NCBI GenBank assembly: GCA_041687755.1
Contig: JBDNJM010000002.1
Span: forward strand, 1 to 52,181
Reading direction: 5' to 3'
Source: JBDNJM01 sp041687755
Lineage (GTDB): Bacteria; Planctomycetota; UBA1135; GCA-002686595
Length of the DNA stretch: 52,181 nucleotides
Below the pieces are notes generated by a model that made no database searches, was not told where the DNA came from, and saw only the letters and a program-made list of their open reading frames with translations. Made by a program: the position numbers and the translations under genes. Positions 1-7,809 of this stretch are shown here, piece after piece (position 1 is the first letter of the stretch; the number at the start of each line of letters is the position of its first letter).

Positions 1-183
1 ACTTCTTCCAAGATCGTCGTCGATCGTGTCGACGCGTGAGAAGCCCAGCTCCTTCACCCGTTCAGCCAGAGCGTACTGTCGCTCGCGGCCCTCGCTGTGA
101 TCCCGCACCTGCTGCGCGCTCGACTGGCGGGCGTAGACGACCGCTTCACGCTCAAGGTGCGTCGGTCTGATCTTCTCGATCAT
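1..183 (-). CDS. Serine recombinase, N-terminal part (cut by window edge)
   Basis: Minus-strand reading from the ATG at 183 gives about 61 residues containing VVYARQSSAQQV, then RQYALAERVKELGF and a DDDLGRS end. This is the start of a serine recombinase/resolvase catalytic domain: YxRxS with the catalytic Ser in RQSS, then the RQ..L helix. Family members cut and rejoin DNA through a 5' phosphoserine. The rest lies outside the window. The ATG overlaps the TGA of the DUF5372-like ORF (CAATGATC), and the small ORF 152-334 runs into it, so the three genes look translationally coupled. It is probably the mobility gene of a transposon-like module. Whether the full gene is intact cannot be seen. Confidence 0.75.
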   Translation of the reverse strand, partial: MIEKIRPTHLEREAVVYARQSSAQQVRDHSEGRERQYALAERVKELGFSRVDTIDDDLGRS

Positions 184-334
184 TGGTTCCTCCGTTTGCG
201 GGGCGCTGGCTGTTCACGACATGCAGGAACAACTCGATCAGTAGGGGGCGTACTTCCTCGGTCACCTGTCGCGGGAGCTCCGGCTCGTCCGTGCCGAACT
301 TCAGTTTCGGCTGGTTCTTGCTGCTCAATTTCAT
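152..334 (-). CDS. Small 60-residue protein of the recombinase module
   Basis: The ORF starts at the ATG at 334, preceded at good distance by AGGAGG (CCCAGGAGGTCGTC), one of the clearest Shine-Dalgarno sites in the window. It ends at 152, about 30 bases inside the recombinase gene. The protein is charged, with a central amphipathic stretch (EEVRPLLIELFLHVV), and has no catalytic motif I recognise. Its position between a DUF5372-like ORF and a serine recombinase, plus the strong ribosome site, argues that it is translated. It could be an accessory factor of the recombinase. That role is inferred from context only. Confidence 0.55.
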   Translation of the reverse strand: MKLSSKNQPKLKFGTDEPELPRQVTEEVRPLLIELFLHVVNSQRPANGGTNDREDQTDAP

Positions 335-641
335 GACGACCTCCTGGGTCGTCTGAAGGCGTACCGCAGGAGGCCCCCGTGCGCTTGCAGGCTGCTTCGA
401 GAATCTTCGCCGCCTCGAGGAGCGCATGCACATCGGCGCGGGGGCGATCAACTTCATCCATGGAAGCGCACGCAACCGAATCGAACATCCAGTCAGGGAC
501 GGCGGTTGTTCCGCCATGTGGAAGGCGGATCACCCACCCAGATGCTGCCTGCCTGCGGTGGCGGTCTCGGACGGTGAGCTGCGCACCGCACAGCGGGTGA
601 AACCGGTAGTGGATACGAAGCTCCGCCGCGACCTCACGCAC
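180..641 (-). CDS. DUF5372-like transposon-associated protein
   Basis: The ORF is open from a GTG at 641 to the TGA at 180. Its first 80 residues contain IHYRFHPLCGAQLTV and then VIRLPHGGTTAVPDWM, the pattern of small DUF5372-like proteins that sit beside transposon recombinases (H-x-F-H-P-L-x-G, later LP.W). The second half is low in complexity and overlaps the small ORF 152-334 in another frame, so the real protein may end earlier and the open frame may be accidental. The start is uncertain: the frame is open upstream into the truncated IS66 gene, and the GTG lies 6 bases inside the tnpB stop. Function unknown. Confidence 0.5.
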   Translation of the reverse strand: MREVAAELRIHYRFHPLCGAQLTVRDRHRRQAASGWVIRLPHGGTTAVPDWMFDSVACASMDEVDRPRADVHALLEAAKILEAACKRTGASCGTPSDDPGGRHEIEQQEPAETEVRHGRAGAPATGDRGSTPPTDRVVPACREQPAPRKRRNQ

Positions 642-858
642 ATGGGCATTCTCTCGAGGGGACCCAGAGGCCGTTCCCGTCCCACTGCAGCAGCTTGATC
701 CGGTCGCGGCGGCGGTTCAGAACCACGAAGAGTGAGCCGACGAGCGGGTCGGCCGCCAGCTTCTCGCGCACGATCGCGACCAGACCGTCATGCGCCTTGC
801 GGAAGTCGACGGGCTCGCGGCAGAGGAAGACCCGGACGGATGCCGGAAGGCTCAGCAC
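634..858 (-). pseudogene. tnpB: IS66 TnpB (Orf2), C-terminally truncated
   Basis: The GTG start at 858 overlaps the stop of the upstream tnpA-like gene. The 74 residues carry the IS66 Orf2 signature: VFLCREPVDFRKAHDGL, then a LFVVLNRRRDRIKLLQWDG core. IS66 TnpB is normally about 110-120 residues. Here homology stops after QWDGNGLW and runs into an unrelated tail, where the DUF5372-like module begins. The gene was therefore cut by insertion or recombination near 655. TnpB is required for IS66 transposition but its biochemical role is unknown. The copy at 51925 has the same N-terminus. Confidence 0.75.
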
Positions 859-1154
859 GGCAGCGTCGCCATGAGCTGCGCAACCTGAGCCTGAGGTGTG
901 TTGCCGAGGACGGTGAGTTCGTGGCCGAGCGGGCCGCGGAGCAAGAGCTCGGCCAAGGTTGCTTCCGCCGGGCCGGTGACGACTAGCTCGGTGAAGGCCG
1001 GGGCTGGCGGTCGAGCCGGTAGGCCGTAGAGAGCTGCTGCGAGCTGGCCGGCGGGGACTCCGGTCGAGGCGGAGGTCTGGGCGAAGCTCAGGCCCTCCCG
1101 GGCTCGGAGCTCCAGCGCACTGGCGAGGTTGTTCGGGAGCAGGGACGTGTCCAT
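852..1154 (-). CDS. IS66-type TnpA accessory protein (left copy)
   Basis: A 100-residue protein starting MDTSLLPNN and ending LMATLPC. It occupies the first-gene position of an IS66 element, just inside the GTAAGCG end and directly before tnpB. IS66 TnpA proteins are small DNA-binding-like proteins needed for transposition. Residues 8-40 (SALELRAREGLSF..T) could form a helix-turn-helix. The copy at 51629-51931 has the same length and is similar along its whole length, with identical AALYGLPARP and RGPLGHELT blocks. The naming rests on position and paralogy, not on a strong motif. Confidence 0.6.
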   Translation of the reverse strand: MDTSLLPNNLASALELRAREGLSFAQTSASTGVPAGQLAAALYGLPARPPAPAFTELVVTGPAEATLAELLLRGPLGHELTVLGNTPQAQVAQLMATLPC

Positions 1155-1196
1155 CTCGGCCAGCGTGCAGCCCCCGTCCCGCCAAACAAGGCGGGG

Positions 1197-1212
1197 TTCA
1201 AGCGACGCTTAC
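1197..1212 (-). repeat. IS66 left terminal repeat (left copy)
   Basis: On the minus strand this reads GTAAGCGTCGCTTGAA. The same 16 bases occur on the plus strand at 51571-51586, at the equivalent distance from the second tnpA-like gene. IS66-family ends begin with GTAA, so this marks the outer boundary of the element. Confidence 0.75.
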
Positions 1213-1311
1213 GGTAGCAGCACTCTCCAGACCGCCCCCCATCATGCACCCGCCCACCTAGGGCGAACACGAGTGCGAATAGAAGAGCGCGGAGCTGGAA
1301 CTCACCTACAC

Positions 1312-1401
1312 GGCCAAGTGCAAAGGCACTTGACGGATACTGACCCTCTCATAGAAGAGGAACTGCGCTCGGGCAGCGCCACCTTTTCACAGCATCTCAG
1401 G
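1312..1401 (-). repeat. Dispersed 3' hairpin repeat, copy B
   Basis: Contains a perfect 7-bp hairpin (CAAGTGC AAAG GCACTTG) followed by GGGCAGCGCC and TTTTCACAGCATCTCAGG. The last two blocks recur almost exactly at 23959-23990. About 33 bases between them are not shared. The stop codon of the methyltransferase-coiled-coil gene (TGA at 1399-1397) falls inside the final block, so the copy lies at the very 3' end of that gene. Confidence 0.5.
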
Positions 1402-3853
1402 CGGACTCGGCTCCGCCGCGCGCCTGACGCAACTCGTCGAGCATCTGTTCGACGGTCTTGCGGTGCCCGTCGAGGTCGGCCGAGAGCTCCTCGATCAGGT
1501 TGCCCTGCTCGACCTCATGGCGCCGCAGCTCCCCGACCAGCTTCTTTTGCCGGTCTAGGTCCCGCTCGAGGCCGCCTAGGCGTTGCTCGCGCGCCTGGAG
1601 CTCCGCCGAAGCGGAACCCAGCCGGTCTTCGACTCCGCGCTTCTCGCGCAGGGCCTCTTCGAGCGCGAGCCGATGTCCGACCACCTCGGTCTCGTCGCCC
1701 GAGAACTCCTGAACTTCGCCGCCTTGGGACTCGATCTGGTGCCGCAGCGAATCAAGTTCGGACTGCAACTCGACGCGCTTCAAGCCCTCTTGCTCGCGCT
1801 CGGAGGCCAGCAGCTTCTCGAGCTTGCCCTGCTCCGCCGAGCGCGCCTCGAGCGCATTCTTCAGAGCGTTGAGCATTTTCTTGTGCCCGTCGAGATCGGC
1901 CTGAATCGTCGAGACGCTCTCCTTCGCCTCGGAGCGGACCCTCGTGAGCTCCGAGGCTAGCTTCGTGGCGTGATCCTGATGTGACGCCAACTCGAACCCC
2001 AAGGCCTCGCTGTGCTTCTTGTAGTCGGTGAGGGATGCCTCCAGCTCCGGCCCGATCGAGCGGTACTGGTCGAGTTCCCCCTTCAGCTCCACGACGACTT
2101 TCTGGGTCGCGTCGAGCTCGGTGGTGATCAGGTCGGCGTGCGTACGGTATTCGGCGAGCGAAGCCTCGAGCTTCGGGGTCTGGTCGCGGTACTGGATGAG
2201 CTCATGCTCGAGAACCTCCGCGTGGATGGCGAAGTCCGCGAGCCGGGCATCGCGCTCCTCAAGCAGCGCAGCCAAACTCTTGGCCTCCTTCTGCGCCGTG
2301 ATCATGACCTTGCGGTGTTCGGCAAGGTCGATCTCGAGCGCTGAGACGGTCTCGGCCGCTTCCTTCTGGGTCACGCCCAGCTGCTGCCCGATTTCGTCGG
2401 CGTGCCGCCGCGCCGCGCCGGCTTCCGCGACAAGCTTGTCGCGTTCGGTGGTCATCGCTGCCAGCTCGCTCTCGAGGCCTCCCAGGACCTTGCGGTGCTG
2501 AGCAAGGTCGATCTCGAGCGCCGAGGTGGTCTCGGTCGCCTCTTGCTGGGTCACGCCCAGCTGCTGCCCGAGCGCGTCGGCGTGCCGTCGCGCGGTAGCG
2601 AATTCCTCAGTCAGCTTGTCGCGCTCGGTGGTCATCGCTGCCAGCTCGCCCTTGAGGCTCTCCAGGACCTTGCGGTGCTCCTTGAGGTCGCCCTCGAGCG
2701 CGCCACGCATCGACTTTTCGGTGTCGGCGACCTCGGCCTGGTACGTCGCGCTAGCGTGCGTGCCCTCAAGCTGCTTGCGGACCTTGGCTAGCTCCTTCAG
2801 CTCCCCTGTGCGCAACTTCTCGCGCCGGCTCATCTCGCGCTGCAGCGCGTTGTTCTCTTTCTTGAGCTCGCGCATCACCCGGCGATGCTCCGCCAGGTCC
2901 GACTTGAGCGTCTTGGTTGTCTCCTTGCGGGCCTGGTTGTCTGCGCCGAATTCGCCGAGCGACTGACGGTGGCCCTCCAGATCCTTGGCGAGCGTGTCCA
3001 CGGAGCTCTCGTACTTCGACTTCTCTTCGCGCCAGAGGGCGCGCTCTTGGTCGAACCCGACCATCGAGCTGAGCAGTTCGTTGAGGCCCTCCACGGCGCC
3101 GCGCGGCGGCACCGGAGGATCGAACAGGTCGTCCAGAACCGGCAGCGGCGCGCCGTTATAGGCCGCGACGATCGCTTGGCGGTACGTGGGCTCGGCGTGA
3201 TCGCTCTTGTAGAGGTTCTTGTTGTAAAACTCGTAGACCGAGGCGGCCATGCGCCTCAGGCCCGGATCGTTGTCGAGGTACATGCCCATCGACATGATCC
3301 CCAGCCAGCGCTCGACGTTGGCATGCCCGATCGAGCAGCTCTGGCCGCCGAGCGCGGCGACCTGCTGCTCGACCTCAAGCTGCACGGGGAGACCGTGCTC
3401 GCGGTGCTCCTCGAGGTAGCGGTGCTTGACGCTGAGCTTCTCGCGCATGAAGCGCCGCAACAGGTTCTCCGCCCGGCGCACCTTGGGCGCGTCGTAGGGA
3501 CCGGCCAGGATTGTGTACGACCGCGTCACCCGCCAGCACTCGCGCACGAACGCCTCGCGCTGGTCCGGCGGAACGTGCTCAAGCGTGTCGAACGCACAGA
3601 CGACGTCGAAGGACTCGGCCTGGAACGGCAGCTCCGAGCCTGACCCGAGGACCAGGCCCTTGCGGATCTCCGAGGGCTCCAGATCCACCAGCACGACCTC
3701 GTCGTCCGGCAGGAATTCCCGCAGCAGAGCGGTCCGGCCGCCAACATCCAGCACCTTCAAAGGTCCACCACCGGTGCGCATCCTGCTCAGCAGGTCGCTT
3801 ACCAGGCGGTAGCGCTGGTACTGATCGAAGGGTAGGCGGAGGACGGAGCTCAC
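1397..3853 (-). CDS. SAM methyltransferase fused to long coiled coil (WbdD-like ruler candidate)
   Basis: 818 residues. The GTG at 3853 overlaps the wzt stop (GTGA), which decides the start; the open frame extends farther upstream only as a shadow of wzt. Residues 30-120 are a class I methyltransferase: VLDVGG (34-39), acidic VLVDLEP at the end of the next strand, then FDVVCAFDTLEHV. From about residue 265 to the end the sequence is one continuous charged heptad coiled coil. Residues about 385-565 are three 60-residue units repeated at 180-bp spacing, two of them nearly identical (AMTTERDKL, GQQLGVTQ, EHRKV). In E. coli O9a, WbdD (methyltransferase, kinase, coiled coil) ends O-antigen chains and its coiled coil sets chain length before Wzm/Wzt export. 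Here the order is wzm-wzt-this gene, but no kinase domain is visible. The terminator/ruler role is inferred. Confidence 0.75.
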   Translation of the reverse strand: MSSVLRLPFDQYQRYRLVSDLLSRMRTGGGPLKVLDVGGRTALLREFLPDDEVVLVDLEPSEIRKGLVLGSGSELPFQAESFDVVCAFDTLEHVPPDQREAFVRECWRVTRSYTILAGPYDAPKVRRAENLLRRFMREKLSVKHRYLEEHREHGLPVQLEVEQQVAALGGQSCSIGHANVERWLGIMSMGMYLDNDPGLRRMAASVYEFYNKNLYKSDHAEPTYRQAIVAAYNGAPLPVLDDLFDPPVPPRGAVEGLNELLSSMVGFDQERALWREEKSKYESSVDTLAKDLEGHRQSLGEFGADNQARKETTKTLKSDLAEHRRVMRELKKENNALQREMSRREKLRTGELKELAKVRKQLEGTHASATYQAEVADTEKSMRGALEGDLKEHRKVLESLKGELAAMTTERDKLTEEFATARRHADALGQQLGVTQQEATETTSALEIDLAQHRKVLGGLESELAAMTTERDKLVAEAGAARRHADEIGQQLGVTQKEAAETVSALEIDLAEHRKVMITAQKEAKSLAALLEERDARLADFAIHAEVLEHELIQYRDQTPKLEASLAEYRTHADLITTELDATQKVVVELKGELDQYRSIGPELEASLTDYKKHSEALGFELASHQDHATKLASELTRVRSEAKESVSTIQADLDGHKKMLNALKNALEARSAEQGKLEKLLASEREQEGLKRVELQSELDSLRHQIESQGGEVQEFSGDETEVVGHRLALEEALREKRGVEDRLGSASAELQAREQRLGGLERDLDRQKKLVGELRRHEVEQGNLIEELSADLDGHRKTVEQMLDELRQARGGAESA
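2161..2700 (-). repeat. Three in-frame 180-bp tandem repeats in the coiled-coil gene
   Basis: Blocks ending at 2340, 2520 and 2700 repeat at exactly 180-base intervals, for example TTGCGGTG followed by AAGGTCGATCTCGAGCG at 2310-2340 and 2490-2520. Two units are close to identical and the third is diverged. The period equals 60 codons, so copy-number change would lengthen or shorten the coiled coil without a frameshift. Confidence 0.85.
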
Positions 3854-5169
3854 GATTCGGACTTGAGGATTTGGGTCTCGCCGTCGGCCAGCTGGCGCTC
3901 GACCTTCCAATGCGTAGACATCAGGAACAGGCCGTGCTGACGGGGATCGGGATCCACCACCTGGAAGACGGTCACGTGCTCGCGATGGTCGATCGCGGTC
4001 GGTGAGGGCTTGGAGTGGTCGTAGAGGAAGCTGGTGAGGTAGTACTGACCCTGGAGCAGGGGCAGATCGCCCACCCGGAGCACCACCACCCCGGTTTCCC
4101 CGGGCTGGGTGTTCTCCAAGTGGATTGGGTCGGTCCGCCACTCGTGGTTGGAGCCGTTGATATAGGTCCCATCGGATCGGTAGAACCCCAAGCCAAAGAC
4201 GGGATCCTTTACGTGGTCCCGAACTCGATAGTGCACTCGGACAGTCAGGTCTTCGCCAGGGGCAAAGACGGCCGCGGGTTTGCCTGAGCCGTTCAAGACG
4301 TCAACCGCCTCGGTCTGAATTTCGCCCGAGCCCCACCGCGGGTATTCACCCATTTCGCGATTCGACATGGACAGCCGCTCGTCACCCCGCGCCTTGACCC
4401 GCTTGAGATAGGCGTCGGCGACCCGGTCCGCGGAGCCCTGCTCGACGATCTCGCCCTCGTGCAGCAGCGCCACGTGCTGGCACATCGAGCGCACGGCCCC
4501 CAGGTCATGGGAGACGAAAACGGTCGTCCCGCCGCTCTCGGCAAACTCGTTGAGCCGCCGCATGCACTTGCCACGAAAATGCTCGTCCCCGACGGACAGG
4601 GCCTCATCCACCAGCAGGATTTCCGGCTCGACGCAGGTCGCGACCGCGAACCCGAGCCGCACGTACATGCCCGAGCTGTAGGTCTTGACCGGCCGGTCGA
4701 TGAAGTCGCCGAGCTCCGAGAAGTCGATGATCAGCGGGGTGAGCCGCTGAATCTCCTCGGGACCGATGCCGAGGATCGAACAAGCCAGCCGAATGTTCTC
4801 GCGGCCGGAGAACTCGGGGTGGAAGCCCGCCCCCAACTCGATCAGCGACGTGAGACGCCCGGAGACCTGCACGGTGCCGGAGTCCGGCACCGTGATGCCG
4901 GCGATCAGCTTGAGCAGCGTCGACTTGCCCGCCCCGTTCTCTCCGATCAGGCCCACGGTCATCCCCTTGCGGATCTCCAAATAGGCCGACTTCAGGGCCC
5001 AGAAATCCTTCGATCTCGGGCCACCGATGCGCAGGGCATCCAGGAGCCTGTGCATCGGCTTGTCGTACAGCTGGTACCGCTTCGAGATGCCCTGGCAGCG
5101 AATGGAGTACGTGCCTTGTTCACTTGAGGGCGTGCTTCGCTGAACGGGCGCTAGAGGATTCGTCGTCAT
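3850..5169 (-). CDS. wzt: Polysaccharide ABC exporter ATPase with carbohydrate-binding C-domain (Wzt)
   Basis: 439 residues from the ATG at 5169, which overlaps the permease stop (TGATG). The N-terminal half is an ABC ATPase: Walker A GENGAGKST (76-84), signature YSSGMYVRL, Walker B ILLVDEALSVGD and a switch histidine in FVSHD. It has the longer form of the family: from about residue 285 to the end is a beta-rich Wzt_C-type domain (EIQTEAVDVLNG, FGLGFYRSDGTYINGSN, PLLQGQYYLTSFLYD). In E. coli O8/O9a and related systems this domain binds the modified non-reducing end of the finished glycan and gates its export. Its presence predicts that a chain-terminating modification is made by a partner, and the methyltransferase encoded immediately downstream is the obvious candidate. 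Confidence 0.92.
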   Translation of the reverse strand: MTTNPLAPVQRSTPSSEQGTYSIRCQGISKRYQLYDKPMHRLLDALRIGGPRSKDFWALKSAYLEIRKGMTVGLIGENGAGKSTLLKLIAGITVPDSGTVQVSGRLTSLIELGAGFHPEFSGRENIRLACSILGIGPEEIQRLTPLIIDFSELGDFIDRPVKTYSSGMYVRLGFAVATCVEPEILLVDEALSVGDEHFRGKCMRRLNEFAESGGTTVFVSHDLGAVRSMCQHVALLHEGEIVEQGSADRVADAYLKRVKARGDERLSMSNREMGEYPRWGSGEIQTEAVDVLNGSGKPAAVFAPGEDLTVRVHYRVRDHVKDPVFGLGFYRSDGTYINGSNHEWRTDPIHLENTQPGETGVVVLRVGDLPLLQGQYYLTSFLYDHSKPSPTAIDHREHVTVFQVVDPDPRQHGLFLMSTHWKVERQLADGETQILKSES

Positions 5170-6005
5170 CAGAGCAGGTCGGCAAAACGCCGCTTGTGAG
5201 CCATGAAGAACCAGCCGCCCGCTATGAAGACGACCATGGCAACAATCGTAAGACGGAGCAGGAGTGCCCCGTCCGGCCACGCGTTCTCGACGAGCACCTT
5301 CCGCCAGGAGTCGATGAGCCAATGCATCGGATTGATCTCGAGCATCCAGCTGATGTCGTAGTTCCCGTCCGCCTCAAGATCCGACCTGGGGATCTTGGCG
5401 TTCACTATCATGGACGGCGGGTAGAAAATGGGCGTGCCGAACATCCAGACCGTAAGACCGACACCAATCAAATGCGCGGTATCGCGTAGGTAGACGTTCA
5501 TCGTCGCGAAGAACCAACCCACGCCGCAGGTGAACAGCAGCTGCACGATCAACAGGATCGGGATGCAGACCATCGACACCCCTATTCCGACGTCGGAAAA
5601 CACCAGCACACCGATCAAGACGATCGGCATCGCGATCATCATGTTCACAAGGCCGGAAATGCCCAGGTAGGGAGTTAGGATTTCCGACGGGAACACAACC
5701 TTCTGAATAAGGTTCGAGTTCTCGATCAGCGAATTGGTGCTGCGGCTAATGGCCTCCTGGAACGCGGTCCAGACCAAGATTCCCGCGAGCATGACGATCG
5801 CCGTCTCCTTGTTCCCGCCGTCTTCCCAGCGCGACTGGAAGATCAGCCGGAACACGAACATGAAGACCACAAGGTTCACGACCGGAAAAACAAGTGACCA
5901 GAAGAACCCCATAGCGGATCCGACGTAGCGCGCCTTCAGGTCACGCACGACGAAGTCCTTCAGCAGCGCCCGGTGGGCGAACAGCGAACGCAGGATGGCC
6001 AACAT
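5169..6005 (-). CDS. wzm: ABC-2 type polysaccharide export permease (Wzm)
   Basis: 278 residues, ATG at 6005. ABC-2 family permease with about six membrane spans: an N-terminal amphipathic part (FVVRDLKARYVGSAMGFFW), then FPVVNLVVFMFVFRLIF, the central spans, and a final span near the C-terminus (LTIVAMVVFIAGGWFF). The DLKARYxxSxLGxxW motif is typical of O-antigen/teichoic-acid/capsule exporters. It forms the inner-membrane channel for undecaprenyl-linked glycan and pairs with the ATPase encoded next. The gene starts only 24 bases after the arginase stop, so it may be cotranscribed with the upstream run. Coupling to wzt is by a one-base TGATG overlap. Confidence 0.92.
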   Translation of the reverse strand: MLAILRSLFAHRALLKDFVVRDLKARYVGSAMGFFWSLVFPVVNLVVFMFVFRLIFQSRWEDGGNKETAIVMLAGILVWTAFQEAISRSTNSLIENSNLIQKVVFPSEILTPYLGISGLVNMMIAMPIVLIGVLVFSDVGIGVSMVCIPILLIVQLLFTCGVGWFFATMNVYLRDTAHLIGVGLTVWMFGTPIFYPPSMIVNAKIPRSDLEADGNYDISWMLEINPMHWLIDSWRKVLVENAWPDGALLLRLTIVAMVVFIAGGWFFMAHKRRFADLL

Positions 6006-6029
6006 GAATTCAGAGCCGGAGCGCTGGGG

Positions 6030-6947
6030 TCAGAGCACCAGTTTGCCGAGCGCGGACTCGACCAAACCGGCAGCCAGCTCGGCCGTCTGGTTCTTGATGT
6101 CGAGGATCGGATTGACCTCGGTGATCTCGAGGCTCGCCAGCTTGCCCGTGTCGGCACAGTTTTCCATGACGAGGTGCGCCTCGCGGTAGTTCGCGCCGCC
6201 GGGAACGATCGTGCCGGTGCCGGGTGCGACGGCCACGTCGCAGCCGTCTACGTCGAAGGACAAGTGGAAGCCGTCGGTGTCGGCCGAGGCGATCTCGATC
6301 GCCTCCTCCATCACGCGCTGCATGCCCATCATGTCGATCTCACGCATCGTGTAGACGCGAATGCCGGACTTGCGGATCTGCTCCTTCTCGCGGATGTCCA
6401 GCTCGCGGATCCCGACCAGCACGCAGTGGCGCACGTCGAGCATCGGCTCGCGGCCCGTCAGGCCGGAGAGCGACTTGGGACCGAAGCCCAGGCAGGATGC
6501 CAGGGGCATGCCGTGGACGTTGCCCGTAGGGCTCGTCTCGGGCGTATTCATATCGCCGTGGGCGTCGAACCAGATCAGGCCCAGCTTCTTGCCCTGGCTG
6601 TCGAAGTGCTTCGCCGTCCCCGCGATCGACCCGCAGGCCACCGCATGGTCGCCGCCGATCACCAGCGGGAAGCGTCCGCGCTCGTGGACCGAGCAGACGG
6701 CATCTCGCAGGGCGGCGCAGTGCTCGGCGATCTCGTCGACGAAGCGGGCCGCGCGATCGGGCGGCACGGTCGACGCCGGCTCCGGCGCCGGCACGTCGCC
6801 CAGGTCCTCGAAGTCGAGCCCGAGGGCCTCGACGCGCTCGCGGAGCCCGGCCAGGCGCACGGCCATCGGTCCCAGGCAGGTGCCGGAGTGCCCGCCGCCC
6901 AGCCCCAGGGGAGCGCCGATCAGAGACACCTTGCGGTCGAGAATCAT
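6030..6947 (-). CDS. rocF: Arginase (ureohydrolase family)
   Basis: 305 residues. All ureohydrolase metal motifs are visible: GGDHAVACG, WFDAHGDMNTPETS with the following GNVHGMPLA, and LSFDVDGCD. The binuclear Mn cluster hydrolyses arginine to ornithine and urea. GNVHGMPLA and the LEITEVNPILD end fit arginase better than agmatinase. One oddity: the usual DVDxxDP is DVDGCDV here, with the two Asp metal ligands kept and the downstream Pro changed. It lies between the SAM hydrolase gene (49-bp gap) and wzm (24-bp gap). Position in a glycan-export run does not by itself imply a linked function. Confidence 0.9.
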   Translation of the reverse strand: MILDRKVSLIGAPLGLGGGHSGTCLGPMAVRLAGLRERVEALGLDFEDLGDVPAPEPASTVPPDRAARFVDEIAEHCAALRDAVCSVHERGRFPLVIGGDHAVACGSIAGTAKHFDSQGKKLGLIWFDAHGDMNTPETSPTGNVHGMPLASCLGFGPKSLSGLTGREPMLDVRHCVLVGIRELDIREKEQIRKSGIRVYTMREIDMMGMQRVMEEAIEIASADTDGFHLSFDVDGCDVAVAPGTGTIVPGGANYREAHLVMENCADTGKLASLEITEVNPILDIKNQTAELAAGLVESALGKLVL

Positions 6948-6996
6948 GGGATGAGAAGTCGGAAGCCGGCCGTCGTCGGCCGCGGGAGGAGGGTCA

Positions 6997-7809
6997 CTAG
7001 GGGTTCGGGGGCGCGGCGGCGGAGCGCACCAGGATCGGTGCTCCGCGTGCGAGCCCGAGGTGCTCGGCCGCGCTGCCGTCCCTGACGGCCACTTCGACCG
7101 TTCCTGCGGAGTCTATCAAGGCCAACAGACCGCCCGATGGCACGGACGCGTACGTGGGAGCCAGTTCCAGGCGTTCTGCGCCGAGGTGGACCCGCCAGGG
7201 CCCGAGGTCGTCCCTCAGCAGATCGGCCGGAATGTCGGAGATCAGGTTGCCGAAGCGGTCCACGGAGACGATCTCGCCCTCACAGGCCCCGTCGGTGAGC
7301 CTTGGCGGCGGGGCCGGCTGGAACGGCACCCGTGCGGGCGCCAGCTCTTCGATCGGCCGTCCCTCGGCCAGCGCCGCGGCCGCCGGGGCGAACAGATCGC
7401 GGCCGTGGAAGGTGTTGCTGACCGGACCGACCCGCGCCGCTTCCTCGTCCAGCACGCGGATCTCGGCCGTTTCGTCGAGCACGTGGCTCAGCAGGCCGTT
7501 GTCCGGCGCGAGGAACGCGTGGCCCGCCTGCACGGCCAGCAGGATCGTGCGCTCGGAGCCCACCCCAGGATCCACGACTGCCGTATGCACGGTGCCCGTC
7601 GGGAAGCGGCGCCAGGCGGCCGCCAGATGGAACGCTCCGCCGCGCACGTCCTGGGGCGGCACCCCGTGGGTCAGGTCTACGACAGCCCGCAGACCAGGGG
7701 CGAGCGCGTGCAGCACGCCGTGCATCACCCCTACGTACGTGTCGGTCAGCCCGAAGTCCGTCAGCAGGGTGACGATGCCGCTGGGCTCGAAGCGTGCAGC
7801 CTCGCTCAC
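6997..7809 (-). CDS. SAM hydrolase / SAM hydroxide adenosyltransferase (DUF62)
   Basis: 270 residues. The GTG at 7809 overlaps the stop of the HEAT gene (GTGA). The family N-terminus is clear: TLLTDFGLTDTYVGVMHGVL, then DLTHGVPPQDVRGGAFHLAAAW, VHTAVVDPGVGS and LAPDNGLL. This enzyme family uses SAM with water or hydroxide to give adenosine and methionine; fluorinases and chlorinases are distant relatives. The Asp in LLTDFG and the Asp-x-x-His element are conserved. Physiological role is uncertain. Its neighbours are a HEAT lipoprotein and arginase. Family assignment is firm, and halogenase activity is unlikely because the general hydrolase form is far more common. Confidence 0.9.
   Translation of the reverse strand: MSEAARFEPSGIVTLLTDFGLTDTYVGVMHGVLHALAPGLRAVVDLTHGVPPQDVRGGAFHLAAAWRRFPTGTVHTAVVDPGVGSERTILLAVQAGHAFLAPDNGLLSHVLDETAEIRVLDEEAARVGPVSNTFHGRDLFAPAAAALAEGRPIEELAPARVPFQPAPPPRLTDGACEGEIVSVDRFGNLISDIPADLLRDDLGPWRVHLGAERLELAPTYASVPSGGLLALIDSAGTVEVAVRDGSAAEHLGLARGAPILVRSAAAPPNP

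Noticed and set aside
3854..4141. N-terminal extension of the methyltransferase gene to 4141
   Set aside because: This part overlaps wzt in another frame and is Arg/Pro-rich without domain features; the GTGA overlap at 3853 is the natural start.
6030..6947. Agmatinase instead of arginase
   Set aside because: Motifs GNVHGMPLA and EVNPILD fit arginase better, though assay would be needed to be sure.
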